Below, piece by piece: positions 8,786-17,659 of a stretch of DNA of 64,000 nucleotides; position 1 is the first letter of the stretch; each line of letters opens with the position of its first letter. This DNA is from Chryseobacterium sp. T16E-39 (GTDB taxonomy: Bacteria > Bacteroidota > Bacteroidia > Flavobacteriales > Weeksellaceae). The notes below the pieces were generated by a model. The model saw only the letters and a program-made list of their open reading frames with translations. It searched no databases and was not told the DNA's origin. Both the position numbers and the translations under genes were made by a program. The DNA lies in NCBI RefSeq assembly GCF_002216065.1, contig NZ_CP022282.1:620001-684000 (forward strand), written 5' to 3'.

Positions 8786-11578
8786 TTAGCCTTCCAGCTT
8801 TTCTTTAATATATTTTGCTGTATGTGATTTTTTATTTTTGGCCAATTCTTCCGGTGTTCCGGCGAAAACCACTTCTCCACCGTATTTCCCGGCTTCCGGG
8901 CCAATATCGATAATATGATCGGCAGATTTAATGATATCAGGCTGATGCTCGATTACGATTACAGAATGTCCAAGGTTAATAAGAGCTTGAAGAGATTTCA
9001 GTAATTTCTGAATATCATGGAAATGAAGTCCAGTAGACGGTTCGTCAAAAATGAATAAGGTCTTATCCGTGGTCACTCCTTTTACCAGGAAAGAAGCAAG
9101 TTTCACACGCTGTGCTTCACCACCTGAAAGGGTAGAAGAGCTTTGTCCCAGTTGTAAATATCCTAAACCAACTTCCTGTAATGGTTTTAATTTGGTTACA
9201 ATTTTTTCTTCGTGATTCTCTTTGAAGAACTCTAAAGCTTCATCCACTGTCATGTGAAGGATATCAGAAATGTTTTTCTCATCGAATTTCACTTCAAGGA
9301 TTTCATTCTTGAAACGGGTTCCTTTACACGTTTCACATTCCAGTTCGATATCCGCCATAAACTGCATGGAAACATTGATGACCCCTTCTCCTTTACATTC
9401 ATCACATCGCCCGCCATCTACGTTGAAAGAGAAGTGTTTGGGTTTATACCCCATCATTTTAGACATTTTCTGCTTAGCAAACAAATCTCTTATGTCATCA
9501 TAGGCTTTAAGATAGGTAACAGGGTTTGAACGGGAAGACTTTCCAATTGGATTCTGGTCGATCAGTTCAATATTCTTAATCAACTTTTTAGGAAACTCTA
9601 CGGAATCATAATCACCTTTTTTTCCACCCATGCCTAACTGTATCTGGATGTCGTTGGTCAGAATTTCTTTCATCAAAGTAGATTTACCACTTCCTGAAAC
9701 CCCCGAAATCACTACAAGGCTTTCTAAAGGAACATCTACATCAATATTTTTAAGATTGTTTTGTCTCGCTCCTTTAATGTGGATCCATTCTTTGGCCTTT
9801 CTTCTTTTTTCAGGAACTTTGATTTCCAATCTTCCTGTTAAATATTTTGAAGTGAGTGTATCTGCATTTTTTAATTCTTTATAGTCACCTGCAAAAACAA
9901 GCTCTCCACCAAGATAACCAGCTTCCGGGCCAATATCAATAATATAGTCTGCCGCTCTCATTACATCTTCATCGTGTTCAACAACGATAACAGTATTGCC
10001 GAGGTCACGGAGATTTTTCAAAACACCGATTAAATTTTCAGTGTCTCTGGAATGTAATCCAATAGATGGTTCATCAAGAATATAAATAGAACCGACCAAT
10101 GAACTTCCTAAACTTGTGGCAAGATTGATTCTCTGGCTTTCCCCTCCGGAAAGCGTGTTTGAAGTCCTGTTGAGGGTTAGATATCCTAATCCAACTTTTA
10201 ATAAGAATTCCAGGCGGGTGGTAATCTCATATAAAAGCCTTTTAGCTACTTCCTGGTCATGCTCTGAAAGTTTTAAAGTATTGATTAAAGGGAAAAGTTC
10301 ATCCAATGGTAATTCAATGGTGGATTGAATGTTATGTCCATCAATCTTTACCCAACTGGTTTCTTCACGAAGCCTGAGCCCTTCGCAAGTCGGACAGAGT
10401 GTTTTTCCACGATAACGCGAAAGCATTACACGATATTGAATCTTATATAAGTTTTCCTCAAGCATTTTGAAGAAATTATTGATCGATGGAAAGCTGTTGC
10501 TGCCATCTCCCTTCCACAAAAAACTTTTCTGTTCTTTTGTTAACTGATGATAAGGCTTATGGATCGGGAAGTCACCTGCTTTTTTTATAAATGATTTTTT
10601 CCACTCGCTCATTGTTTCTCCTCTCCATGAAACCACAGCATCTTCATAAATAGAAAGTGTTTTATTCGGAATGACAAGATCTTCATCAATTCCAATTACT
10701 TTCCCATAACCCTCACAGGTTGGACACGCTCCATATGGGTTATTAAAGCTGAAGAAATGAACATTTGGCTCAAGAAATTCTATTCCATCCAATTCAAATT
10801 TGTTGGAAAACTCTCTTACCTTGCCTGTTTCAATATTTTTAAGAGAACAATATCCGCGACCTTCATAAAAAGCCATTTGAATAGAATCTGCCAATCTTTG
10901 AAGAAAGCTTTCATCTTCTTCATAAGCAAAACGGTCGATGACTAGATTAATGACCATTCCTTTTTCCGGAGTAAAACCAAAGCTTTCTAAATCCTCAATT
11001 CCGGCTACATTCTCATTGATCTCAAGTCTTGTAAAACCTGCCAGTTTTAAGACATTTAAATTTTCAGTAAAATTGTCGATATCATATTCTAAAGGAGCCG
11101 TTAGAAGAAAAGAAGCGTCTTTCTTTGAAGCTTTAATAAAATCCACTACATCAGTAACTGAATCTTTTTTCACTTCTTCCCCCGAAACAGGAGAAAATGT
11201 TTTTCCGATCCTTGCGAATAAAAGCTTCATATAATCATAGATCTCTGTGGAAGTTCCTACTGTAGAACGGGGATTGGATGAAATTACTTTTTGCTGGATC
11301 GCAATCGAAGGAGCCAGACCTTTAATATCATCCACTTTCGGTTTCTCCAGTTTACCTAAAAACTGCCGTGCATATGAACTTAAACTCTCAACGTATCTTC
11401 TTTGTCCCTCAGCATAAATGGTGTCAAACGCTAATGAAGATTTTCCACTTCCGGATACTCCAGTAATGACGATCAGTTTATTTTTAGGAATTAATACATC
11501 GATGTGCTTCAGGTTGTTAAGATGTGCGTTTTTAACAAATACCTGTTTTTTTATATCTATTTCTGTAATTGATGCCAT
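8786..11578 (-). CDS. uvrA: UvrA, excinuclease ABC subunit A
   Basis: A 930-residue protein, close to the usual 940. Two ABC ATPase modules carry Walker A GVSGSGKSS (40-48) and GVSGSGKST (about 630), each followed by LSGGE signatures (TLSGGESQRINLA; TLSGGEAQRVKLA). Zinc-binding clusters CPTCEGYG, CPTCEG, CDECKG and CETCKG are all present. In nucleotide excision repair UvrA2 finds distorted DNA and loads UvrB. Complete motifs argue for a true UvrA rather than a drug-resistance paralogue. No neighbouring repair genes are seen. Confidence 0.97.
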   Translation of the reverse strand: MASITEIDIKKQVFVKNAHLNNLKHIDVLIPKNKLIVITGVSGSGKSSLAFDTIYAEGQRRYVESLSSYARQFLGKLEKPKVDDIKGLAPSIAIQQKVISSNPRSTVGTSTEIYDYMKLLFARIGKTFSPVSGEEVKKDSVTDVVDFIKASKKDASFLLTAPLEYDIDNFTENLNVLKLAGFTRLEINENVAGIEDLESFGFTPEKGMVINLVIDRFAYEEDESFLQRLADSIQMAFYEGRGYCSLKNIETGKVREFSNKFELDGIEFLEPNVHFFSFNNPYGACPTCEGYGKVIGIDEDLVIPNKTLSIYEDAVVSWRGETMSEWKKSFIKKAGDFPIHKPYHQLTKEQKSFLWKGDGSNSFPSINNFFKMLEENLYKIQYRVMLSRYRGKTLCPTCEGLRLREETSWVKIDGHNIQSTIELPLDELFPLINTLKLSEHDQEVAKRLLYEITTRLEFLLKVGLGYLTLNRTSNTLSGGESQRINLATSLGSSLVGSIYILDEPSIGLHSRDTENLIGVLKNLRDLGNTVIVVEHDEDVMRAADYIIDIGPEAGYLGGELVFAGDYKELKNADTLTSKYLTGRLEIKVPEKRRKAKEWIHIKGARQNNLKNIDVDVPLESLVVISGVSGSGKSTLMKEILTNDIQIQLGMGGKKGDYDSVEFPKKLIKNIELIDQNPIGKSSRSNPVTYLKAYDDIRDLFAKQKMSKMMGYKPKHFSFNVDGGRCDECKGEGVINVSMQFMADIELECETCKGTRFKNEILEVKFDEKNISDILHMTVDEALEFFKENHEEKIVTKLKPLQEVGLGYLQLGQSSSTLSGGEAQRVKLASFLVKGVTTDKTLFIFDEPSTGLHFHDIQKLLKSLQALINLGHSVIVIEHQPDIIKSADHIIDIGPEAGKYGGEVVFAGTPEELAKNKKSHTAKYIKEKLEG

Positions 11579-12090
11579 AGTAAAATTAAGACCAACAAAA
11601 ATACGAATTTTTAACTGATTTTTTTATTATAAATGTGTCCTTTACCATTCAAAAAATCTATTAAACAGTCTGTTAATATTTTTATAATTAAATAAACAAA
11701 AGGAGTCAACAGGCTTCACATTTAACATAAAATACATTTCATCAGGCTTATGAAAAAATGTAATCGATTTTTTCAATAATTACAAAATCGCTGGCTTATT
11801 TTGTAGAGTACACTGAATATAATATTTTTAAACAATACTGAATTATCTTTAAATAAAGGATTTTTGTAAATAGAAAGAATTGAATAATTACAGCTAAAAA
11901 GATTAAAATTGTTGAATATTATTTACTTTAATTCGGAATTGTTAAGATTTTTTATGTTTTTTTAAGTTAACCTATTGTTTCGTATTTCAAAATTATTTAA
12001 AATTGCATTGTAAATATGTAATATAGTAATGGTAAAATTATTCAGAGACCTTGTTACACATTTAATGAGAAAAAGATAATTCCCCCGCAC

Positions 12091-12118
12091 AGATGCAGTA
12101 TTCACTGCATCTTTTTTT
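12091..12118 (+). terminator. Orphan intrinsic terminator
   Basis: GATGCAGT pairs with ACTGCATC around an ATTC loop, followed by seven T. It is the classic plus-strand terminator shape, but no gene ends before it. The uvrA gene is on the other strand and starts 500 bases away. A short noncoding transcript or a leader attenuator could use it. Confidence 0.6.
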
Positions 12119-12149
12119 ATGTGATATAATAAGACTATGATAATAATCA

Positions 12150-12181
12150 TTTGTGAGAGTTGTTGAAGTCATCTATTTTTG
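12150..12181 (+). promoter_or_regulatory. Promoter of the TonB-dependent receptor gene
   Basis: TTTG at 12150-12153, a 20-base spacer and TATTTTTG at 12174-12181 match the Bacteroidota -33/-7 pattern TTTG/TAnnTTTG. It is 36 bases before the start codon. Confidence 0.65.
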
Positions 12182-12217
12182 GAATTCTTAAAAAAATCTT
12201 AAAAAATTAAGGATATA

Positions 12218-14026
12218 ATGAAAAAGCTGGGAGTACTATTCTTTCTGGGAGTGATTGTAAATATGCAGGCACAGGAAAAAACAACCGATATTGATACGAT
12301 AGAATTTCAGGGTAAATTCATTTCCACTCCCTATAAAAATGCCAATCAGAATATCACAATAATTTCTAAAGATGAGATTGCCAATTCTCCGGCAAAAAGT
12401 ATCGATGAAATTCTACAGCAAGTTCCGGGAATGGACATCAGAAGGAGAGGAGCGAACGGGGTACAGAGTGACGTTGCTTTTCGGGGAAGTTCATTTGAGC
12501 AGGTTCTGATATTATTAAATGGAATCCGGATGAATGATTCACAAACCGGGCACAACTCCATGAATATTCCTGTGAGCCTTGAAGATGTAGAAAGGATCGA
12601 AATTGTAAAAGGTCCTGCAGCAAGAAGATTTGGACAAAATGCGTACGCAGGTGTTATTAATATCATCACCAAAATAACCCCAGGTAAAAGAGTTAAAATA
12701 AGTGCTGAAGGAGGAGATTATGAAACCTATGGATTCGGAATGAATGCACAGTTGGGAAATGAAAAGTTTTCTAACTCTTTACAGGCTAACTCTGCTGCTT
12801 CTCAAGGGTATATGTACAACACGGACTACGAAATAAGAAATGTTTTCTATCAGAGTCGATTAGGAATTAAAAATGGGGATTTAAGACTACAAGCCGGTTT
12901 TTCAGAAAAGAAATTTGGAGCCAATGGATTTTACTCATCTCCAAAAGCTACAGAACAATATGAAGAGATGCAGGCTTCTATAATCAGTTTAGCCCATCAG
13001 CAAACTTTTGGAAAGTTAAAGCTTAATTCTAATCTGTACTGGAGAAGAGGTCAGGATATGTATTTATTTAACAGACAAAATCCTGGGATATATAGAAATA
13101 TGCACATTGGAAATAATGTTGGAGGTGAAGTTAATTCAAGCTATTCCTGGGGATTAGGAACAACAGGAGTTGGAGTAGAGCTAAGAAAAGAGCTCCTGGC
13201 GAGTAATAATTTAGGAAATAGAAACCGCTTTGTATCACAGGTCTTCTTTGAACATCATTTTTCATTATTGGATAAAAAACTGAATATTACTCCTGGAATT
13301 TCCTGGGCCAATTATTCTAAAGAAGGGAATTTCTTTTATCCAGGTTTAGATGTTGGATATAATTTCGATTCAAATAATAAGATCTATGGTAATATAGCGA
13401 GAGTTCACAGAGTTCCAACGTTCACAGATCTTTATTATAAAAGTCCAACGGAGCAGGGAAACCCTGATTTACTTCCAGAAAATGCAGTTTCTACAGAAAT
13501 AGGATATCAATATCAGAATAAAGGTTTACTTGCTAAAGTTAGTGGGTTTATGAGAAATTCCAATAATTCTATTGACTGGGTGAAAAAATCATTAAAAGAC
13601 CCTACCTGGTATGCTCAGAACGTTGGAAAAATAGATACAAAAGGTATTGAAGCAGAGCTTGATCACAGAGTATTTAACTGGTTGAAATATTCTGTTGGAT
13701 ATACTTATATTGATACGAAATCCAAACAGCCTAATGATGCTGTTTCAAGATTTGTTTTAGATAACTTAAAACATCAGTTTATAGCCAAATTAGAAACCCG
13801 TTTCCTGCAATATTTTACTAATGAGCTGGTATATCATTATAATGACAGGGTGAATCTGGGAAGCTATAATCTATTAGACGAGAAAATTAGTTTTGCTAAA
13901 AATGACTTTTCTGTTTATATCTTGATCAACAATATTACAAATACGAAATATACGGAAACATTTGGTGTTCAGATGCCTAACAGATGGTTTCACGTAGGAT
14001 TCACTTATAATATTAATATTAAGTAA
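12218..14026 (+). CDS. TonB-dependent outer membrane receptor
   Basis: A 602-residue protein with a signal peptide (ends near NMQAQ), a plug domain at about 40-155 (ITIISKDEIANSPAKSIDEIL, VPGMDIRRRG, DVAFRGSSFEQVLILLNG, VERIEIVKGPAA) and a beta-barrel of alternating strands to the C-terminus ending in an aromatic-rich strand (WFHVGFTYNI). The absence of an N-terminal carboxypeptidase-regulatory-like domain and the modest length fit the BtuB/siderophore type rather than the SusC type. The ligand cannot be told from the sequence. A DUF2490 outer membrane protein follows. Confidence 0.9.
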   Translation: MKKLGVLFFLGVIVNMQAQEKTTDIDTIEFQGKFISTPYKNANQNITIISKDEIANSPAKSIDEILQQVPGMDIRRRGANGVQSDVAFRGSSFEQVLILLNGIRMNDSQTGHNSMNIPVSLEDVERIEIVKGPAARRFGQNAYAGVINIITKITPGKRVKISAEGGDYETYGFGMNAQLGNEKFSNSLQANSAASQGYMYNTDYEIRNVFYQSRLGIKNGDLRLQAGFSEKKFGANGFYSSPKATEQYEEMQASIISLAHQQTFGKLKLNSNLYWRRGQDMYLFNRQNPGIYRNMHIGNNVGGEVNSSYSWGLGTTGVGVELRKELLASNNLGNRNRFVSQVFFEHHFSLLDKKLNITPGISWANYSKEGNFFYPGLDVGYNFDSNNKIYGNIARVHRVPTFTDLYYKSPTEQGNPDLLPENAVSTEIGYQYQNKGLLAKVSGFMRNSNNSIDWVKKSLKDPTWYAQNVGKIDTKGIEAELDHRVFNWLKYSVGYTYIDTKSKQPNDAVSRFVLDNLKHQFIAKLETRFLQYFTNELVYHYNDRVNLGSYNLLDEKISFAKNDFSVYILINNITNTKYTETFGVQMPNRWFHVGFTYNINIK

Positions 14027-14056
14027 ACTTAATATCAAGAGACCGTTAATAAACTT

Positions 14057-14064
14057 TATTTTTG
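14057..14064 (+). promoter_or_regulatory. -7 promoter element before the DUF2490 gene
   Basis: TATTTTTG matches TAnnTTTG and lies 14 bases before the ATG at 14079, so the gene may have its own start site with a very short leader. A clear -33 element was not found. Confidence 0.4.
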
Positions 14065-14078
14065 CAAAAATTTTTTTC

Positions 14079-14795
14079 ATGAAACTTTTTTTAGGTTTAA
14101 GTCTGCTTTTTAGTATTACTTTTTTTAAGGCACAAGAGCATGTTTCCAGCTTTAATGCAGTAACACTGACCTATAAATTTCATCCAAAATTTTTCCTTTA
14201 TGCCGAGGGACAGCTGAGAGGCAATGCAGAATATTCATATCCTGATTATTATGAGATTAAAGGAGGAGTAGGATATAACCTGACAAAAAACCATAAACCG
14301 TTTGTCGGTTTAGGAAGGTATGTGAATTATAAAGACCATAGCCTAAGCAAAGAAGAATTCAGGGTCTGGCTTCAGGATGTAATTGACATAAAAAAAGGGA
14401 TCGTTAAGTTTGAAAACCGTTTTCGGGCAGAAAAGAGCTGGTTCTATGAGCCTCAGACTGATAATACTTCACAAAGGATGCGTTATCGCTACCGTTTGAA
14501 TATAAGTGTTCCTTTAAACGCTAAAACGATAGAAAAAGGGACCGTTTTCACCAATGTATACGATGAAGTATTCTTGGTAAGCCCAATGAAACCAACATTT
14601 GCCCGAAATAGGGTATATGGAGGTTTTGGTTACCAGGTGGATGAGTATTTTGGTGTTCTTTGTGGTTATCTGTGGCAGAGAGAGTTTGAAGCAAGTGGTA
14701 ATAGGAATTTACATTTTATTTACCTTGCCTTGAACATTAACATAGATGGAACAGATCACCATACAAAAACCTTCGATTTCCCGGGAGCGGATTAA
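14079..14795 (+). CDS. DUF2490 family outer membrane protein
   Basis: A 238-residue protein with signal peptide (ends FFKAQE). Repeated amphipathic strands such as FHPKFFLYAEGQLRG and YRYRLNISVPL, and a pattern of GGVGYNLTKNHKPFVGLGRYVNY, fit DUF2490, small beta-barrels of unknown function. It follows the TonB receptor by 52 bases. Its stop codon overlaps the stop of the convergent HD-hydrolase gene (TTAA at 14792-14795). Confidence 0.8.
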   Translation: MKLFLGLSLLFSITFFKAQEHVSSFNAVTLTYKFHPKFFLYAEGQLRGNAEYSYPDYYEIKGGVGYNLTKNHKPFVGLGRYVNYKDHSLSKEEFRVWLQDVIDIKKGIVKFENRFRAEKSWFYEPQTDNTSQRMRYRYRLNISVPLNAKTIEKGTVFTNVYDEVFLVSPMKPTFARNRVYGGFGYQVDEYFGVLCGYLWQREFEASGNRNLHFIYLALNINIDGTDHHTKTFDFPGAD

Positions 14796-15238
14796 TATTT
14801 CTCAATCAAATAATGATAAGCTTTAAGGTATTTATTGAATCTTTTAATGTCTTTAGCTGTCAATTCCCTGTTTACTCTGCGTAGATCCATGTTGTCGCGA
14901 AGATCATTTAACTTTACAGCTACAGCAAGTGGAGATCTTTCTGTTCTTTTTACGAAATCGTCATAATCCTCTTCAGGATCAAATTTGGTAAGGCAGCTTA
15001 TAGCGAATAATACATATTCCGGAAAACCTTCATTTCTCAGGTAATCAAGGCTAAATTCGGACGGATGGTCCTCAACTACATCATGAAGGGCTCCTACAAT
15101 TTTTTCATCTAATGTTTTGCCATATTCCATTACGCGCATTACATGGGCAATGTATGGTGCGTGGTATTTGTCTGTTTGGCCTTTATGTGCTTTATCAGCA
15201 ATTTTTATCGCTTTACGTAAAAGTTCTTCCTTTGTCAT
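14792..15238 (-). CDS. HD-domain hydrolase, RelA/SpoT-like
   Basis: A 148-residue protein consisting of one HD domain. The metal ligands are visible: His32 (AHVMRV), His52-Asp53 (LHDVVED) and Asp112 (KLNDLRDN). This signature is that of the SpoT/MESH1 hydrolase branch, so a (p)ppGpp pyrophosphohydrolase or nucleotidase role is plausible. No synthetase domain is present and the specific substrate is unproven. The C-terminal helix (NKYLKAYHYLIEKY) closes the fold. Confidence 0.82.
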   Translation of the reverse strand: MTKEELLRKAIKIADKAHKGQTDKYHAPYIAHVMRVMEYGKTLDEKIVGALHDVVEDHPSEFSLDYLRNEGFPEYVLFAISCLTKFDPEEDYDDFVKRTERSPLAVAVKLNDLRDNMDLRRVNRELTAKDIKRFNKYLKAYHYLIEKY

Positions 15239-15318
15239 TTTTTCAAGAAAAGATTCGGTGCAAAAATAGAAAATGCCTTACATAAATAAGACATTTCTTT
15301 TAATTATTTTAGAATATT

Positions 15319-15654
15319 TTATCCGTTGGTTTCGTCTTCGATTGTAGCGATTGGAGCATTACTTTTTACGGATTCAATTCCATTTTCCATCCCATTTTCA
15401 GACTCATACATCTGGCTGGTTCCGATGATTTGTCCGTTCCCTGCTTTTAGATTGAAATAAGATTTTTCATTGGAAGATGTTTTTCTTTCAAATTTAGAAT
15501 CATCTTTAGAATTGACTCTTACGGATTCGATACCGTTTTCACAGCCAGACTTTGAATTGTACCCTTGGCTGGTTAAAATAACCTGACCATTTCCAGCTTT
15601 CAGATTAAATTGATAATCTCCGTTTGTTCTTTTAGAAATAATAAATTTTCCCAT
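15319..15654 (-). CDS. YegP-like DUF1508 protein
   Basis: A 111-residue protein of two tandem DUF1508 repeats. Each repeat has the core (Y/S)xFNLKAGNGQ(V/I)xxTSQxYxSxxGxENGIESV, at about 13-45 and 65-98. Tandem duplication is usual in this family. The function is unknown, and E. coli YegP is the namesake. It is transcribed alone, upstream of the HD gene by 80 bases. Confidence 0.88.
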   Translation of the reverse strand: MGKFIISKRTNGDYQFNLKAGNGQVILTSQGYNSKSGCENGIESVRVNSKDDSKFERKTSSNEKSYFNLKAGNGQIIGTSQMYESENGMENGIESVKSNAPIATIEDETNG

Positions 15655-15715
15655 AAATTAAATGTTTTATGATTTTGTTTCTGTTCTTAAATTTAGAAAA
15701 AAATTACAAAATAAA

Positions 15716-15741
15716 AAAGCATCTCATTTTTGAGATGCTTT
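15716..15741. terminator. Terminator of the beta-oxidation operon
   Basis: AAAGCATCTCA (15716-15726) pairs with TGAGATGCTTT (15731-15741). On the minus strand the stem is followed by a T-run. It lies 24 bases after the acyl-CoA dehydrogenase stop. Confidence 0.8.
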
Positions 15742-15764
15742 AAAATCAAATTATTTATAAAAGA

Positions 15765-17546
15765 CTAATAAGCTCCTTTAGCAATATAGTGAGCGGCAAC
15801 TTTTTCAGTTAAAGCTACTACATTAGGATTATTGGTATACTTTGTGAACCTTCTTAATCCAGAAAGCATCATTCTTTGTTCGTCACCTTCAGCAAAAGAA
15901 ATAATTCCTTCTTTAGCCGCTACGATGATTTTTTCAACTGCCTTGTATAGGTTAAGCTGAGCCATAGCCGCTTCTACTGAATCAGGTGAGAAATTTTTCT
16001 CCGCTCTTAATATCGTAGATTCTGCCATGTAGATCTGATTAAGGATCTCAGAAGCATTTAACAATAAGTGTTGTTGCTTCTCAATATCCATCATGAATTT
16101 TTGAAGGGCAGCCCCGGAAACCATTAAAAATACTTTTTTAAGATTGGCAATAATTGCTTTTTCTTCACTCATGAATGCAGAATAATCAGGAACTTCAAAT
16201 GAAGGAATACCCATTAATTCTTTGCTGATTGCCATTGCAGGAGATAATAGATCCAATTCTCCTTTCATCGCTCTTTTAATCAACATTCCTACGGCTAATA
16301 ATCTATTGATTTCATTAGTTCCTTCATAAATCCTTGCAATTCTTGAATCTCTCCAGGCTGCTTCCATTGGCATGTCTTCAGAGAATCCCATACCTCCGTA
16401 CACCTGAATTCCTTCATCAGCTGTATGCTGTGTCAGATCTGAAACAAAAACTTTCAAAATAGAAGCTTCAACAGCAAATTCTTCAACACCTTTTAATTCT
16501 GCCTGTTGGTGATTCATTCCACCGGCAACCAATTCATTAATTTTATCTTCAACATCTTTTGCCGCTCTGTAAGAACCAGCTTCAGCAACGAAAATTCCAG
16601 TTGCCATTTCTGCTAATTTCTTTCTGATAGCTCCAAAAGTAGAAATAGAAACGCCAAACTGTTTTCTTTCGTTTGAATACTGAAGAGAGTGGTTTAGGAT
16701 TCTTCTTTGCCCATCAAGATTAGCAGCAGCTAATTTAATTCTTCCAACATTCAAAGCATTTAAAGCGATTTTGAAACCGTTGTTTCTTTCACCTAAAAGG
16801 TTTTCAACCGGAACTTTCATATCATTAAAGAAAACCTGTCTTGTAGAAGACGAACGGATTCCTAATTTATGTTCTTCCTCACCAAAAGTAAGGCCTGTTG
16901 TTCCTTCTTTTTCTACGATGAAACCTGTAATGTTTTTATTATCATCAATTTTAGCAAAAACAATGAAAATCTCTGCAAAGCCTGCATTGGAAATCCACAT
17001 TTTCTGTCCATTGATGATATAATGTTTTCCATCCTCAGAAAGTTTAGCTCTTGTTTTCCCAGAGTTTGCATCAGAACCTGCATCCGGTTCAGTAAGGCAA
17101 TATGCCCCAAACTTTGTCCCAGTAGCCAAATCCGGAAGATATTTTTTCTTTTGTTCCTCAGTTCCGTACAATAGGATAGGAAGCGTTCCGATACCTGTAT
17201 GTGCTCCATAAGCAGTTGCTAAAGATCCATTAGCCCCTGAGCAATAATCACAAGCCAGCATCGTATTCACAAAGCCCATTCCAAGACCACCATATTCTTC
17301 AGGAACAGCAACTCCTAAAAGTCCCATTTCCCCTAACTGGCGCATTTTCTCTTCAGTTAAAGCATAATCCTTTTTCTCAAATCTTTCTTTTTGAGGAATT
17401 ACCTCTCTGTCAATAAATTCTTTCGCAGAATCACGAAGCATTTTTTGCTCCTCTGAAAGTTCTTCTAAAGAGAAGATCTCATGAGCAGGAATTTCTTTAA
17501 TTAAGAATTCACCGCCTTTTAATGTTTTATTAAGTGTATCACTCAT
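15765..17546 (-). CDS. Acyl-CoA dehydrogenase
   Basis: A 593-residue flavoprotein, longer than the 380-residue core because of a C-terminal helical extension as in very-long-chain type enzymes. The N-terminal domain (about 28-140), the middle beta domain (CLTEPDAGSDA; KMWISNAGFA) and the C-terminal helical domain (catalytic Glu in IYEGTNEI near residue 410) are all present. It catalyses the first oxidation step of beta-oxidation with FAD. The gene is the last of the operon after the thiolase and ends before a terminator. Chain-length preference is not predictable here. Confidence 0.92.
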   Translation of the reverse strand: MSDTLNKTLKGGEFLIKEIPAHEIFSLEELSEEQKMLRDSAKEFIDREVIPQKERFEKKDYALTEEKMRQLGEMGLLGVAVPEEYGGLGMGFVNTMLACDYCSGANGSLATAYGAHTGIGTLPILLYGTEEQKKKYLPDLATGTKFGAYCLTEPDAGSDANSGKTRAKLSEDGKHYIINGQKMWISNAGFAEIFIVFAKIDDNKNITGFIVEKEGTTGLTFGEEEHKLGIRSSSTRQVFFNDMKVPVENLLGERNNGFKIALNALNVGRIKLAAANLDGQRRILNHSLQYSNERKQFGVSISTFGAIRKKLAEMATGIFVAEAGSYRAAKDVEDKINELVAGGMNHQQAELKGVEEFAVEASILKVFVSDLTQHTADEGIQVYGGMGFSEDMPMEAAWRDSRIARIYEGTNEINRLLAVGMLIKRAMKGELDLLSPAMAISKELMGIPSFEVPDYSAFMSEEKAIIANLKKVFLMVSGAALQKFMMDIEKQQHLLLNASEILNQIYMAESTILRAEKNFSPDSVEAAMAQLNLYKAVEKIIVAAKEGIISFAEGDEQRMMLSGLRRFTKYTNNPNVVALTEKVAAHYIAKGAY

Positions 17547-17572
17547 TGTTTTTGTTTTTTAAGATTAATTGT

Positions 17573-17639
17573 TTGTACTAAAGTATTTAAGTACAATGTA
17601 TTTATGATTTTAATGCATATTATAATGAATACATTGTAC
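17573..17639. repeat. Inverted repeat between thiolase and dehydrogenase genes
   Basis: GTACAATGTATT (17591-17602) and AATACATTGTAC (17628-17639) form a perfect 12-bp inverted repeat with a 25-base spacer. A third TTGTAC half-site lies at 17573-17578. The repeat is in the 113-base gap inside the fad operon. Confidence 0.6.
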
Positions 17640-17659
17640 ATAGATACCTGAATACATTT

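Larger units (their letters stand above)
11579..12217. other. Long AT-rich intergenic region upstream of TonB receptor
   Basis: 639 bases with no supported gene. An open frame at 11962-12150 on minus is short and low-complexity. Recognisable elements are a strong terminator-like hairpin (12091-12118) with no gene before it and the promoter of the TonB receptor (12150-12181). Confidence 0.5.

Noticed and set aside
12000..12120. Cobalamin or TPP riboswitch before the TonB receptor
   Set aside because: None of the conserved cores of either riboswitch was found; only a terminator hairpin is visible.
11962..12150. 62-residue frame on minus before the TonB receptor
   Set aside because: Low complexity, spans the hairpin at 12091-12118, no start context.
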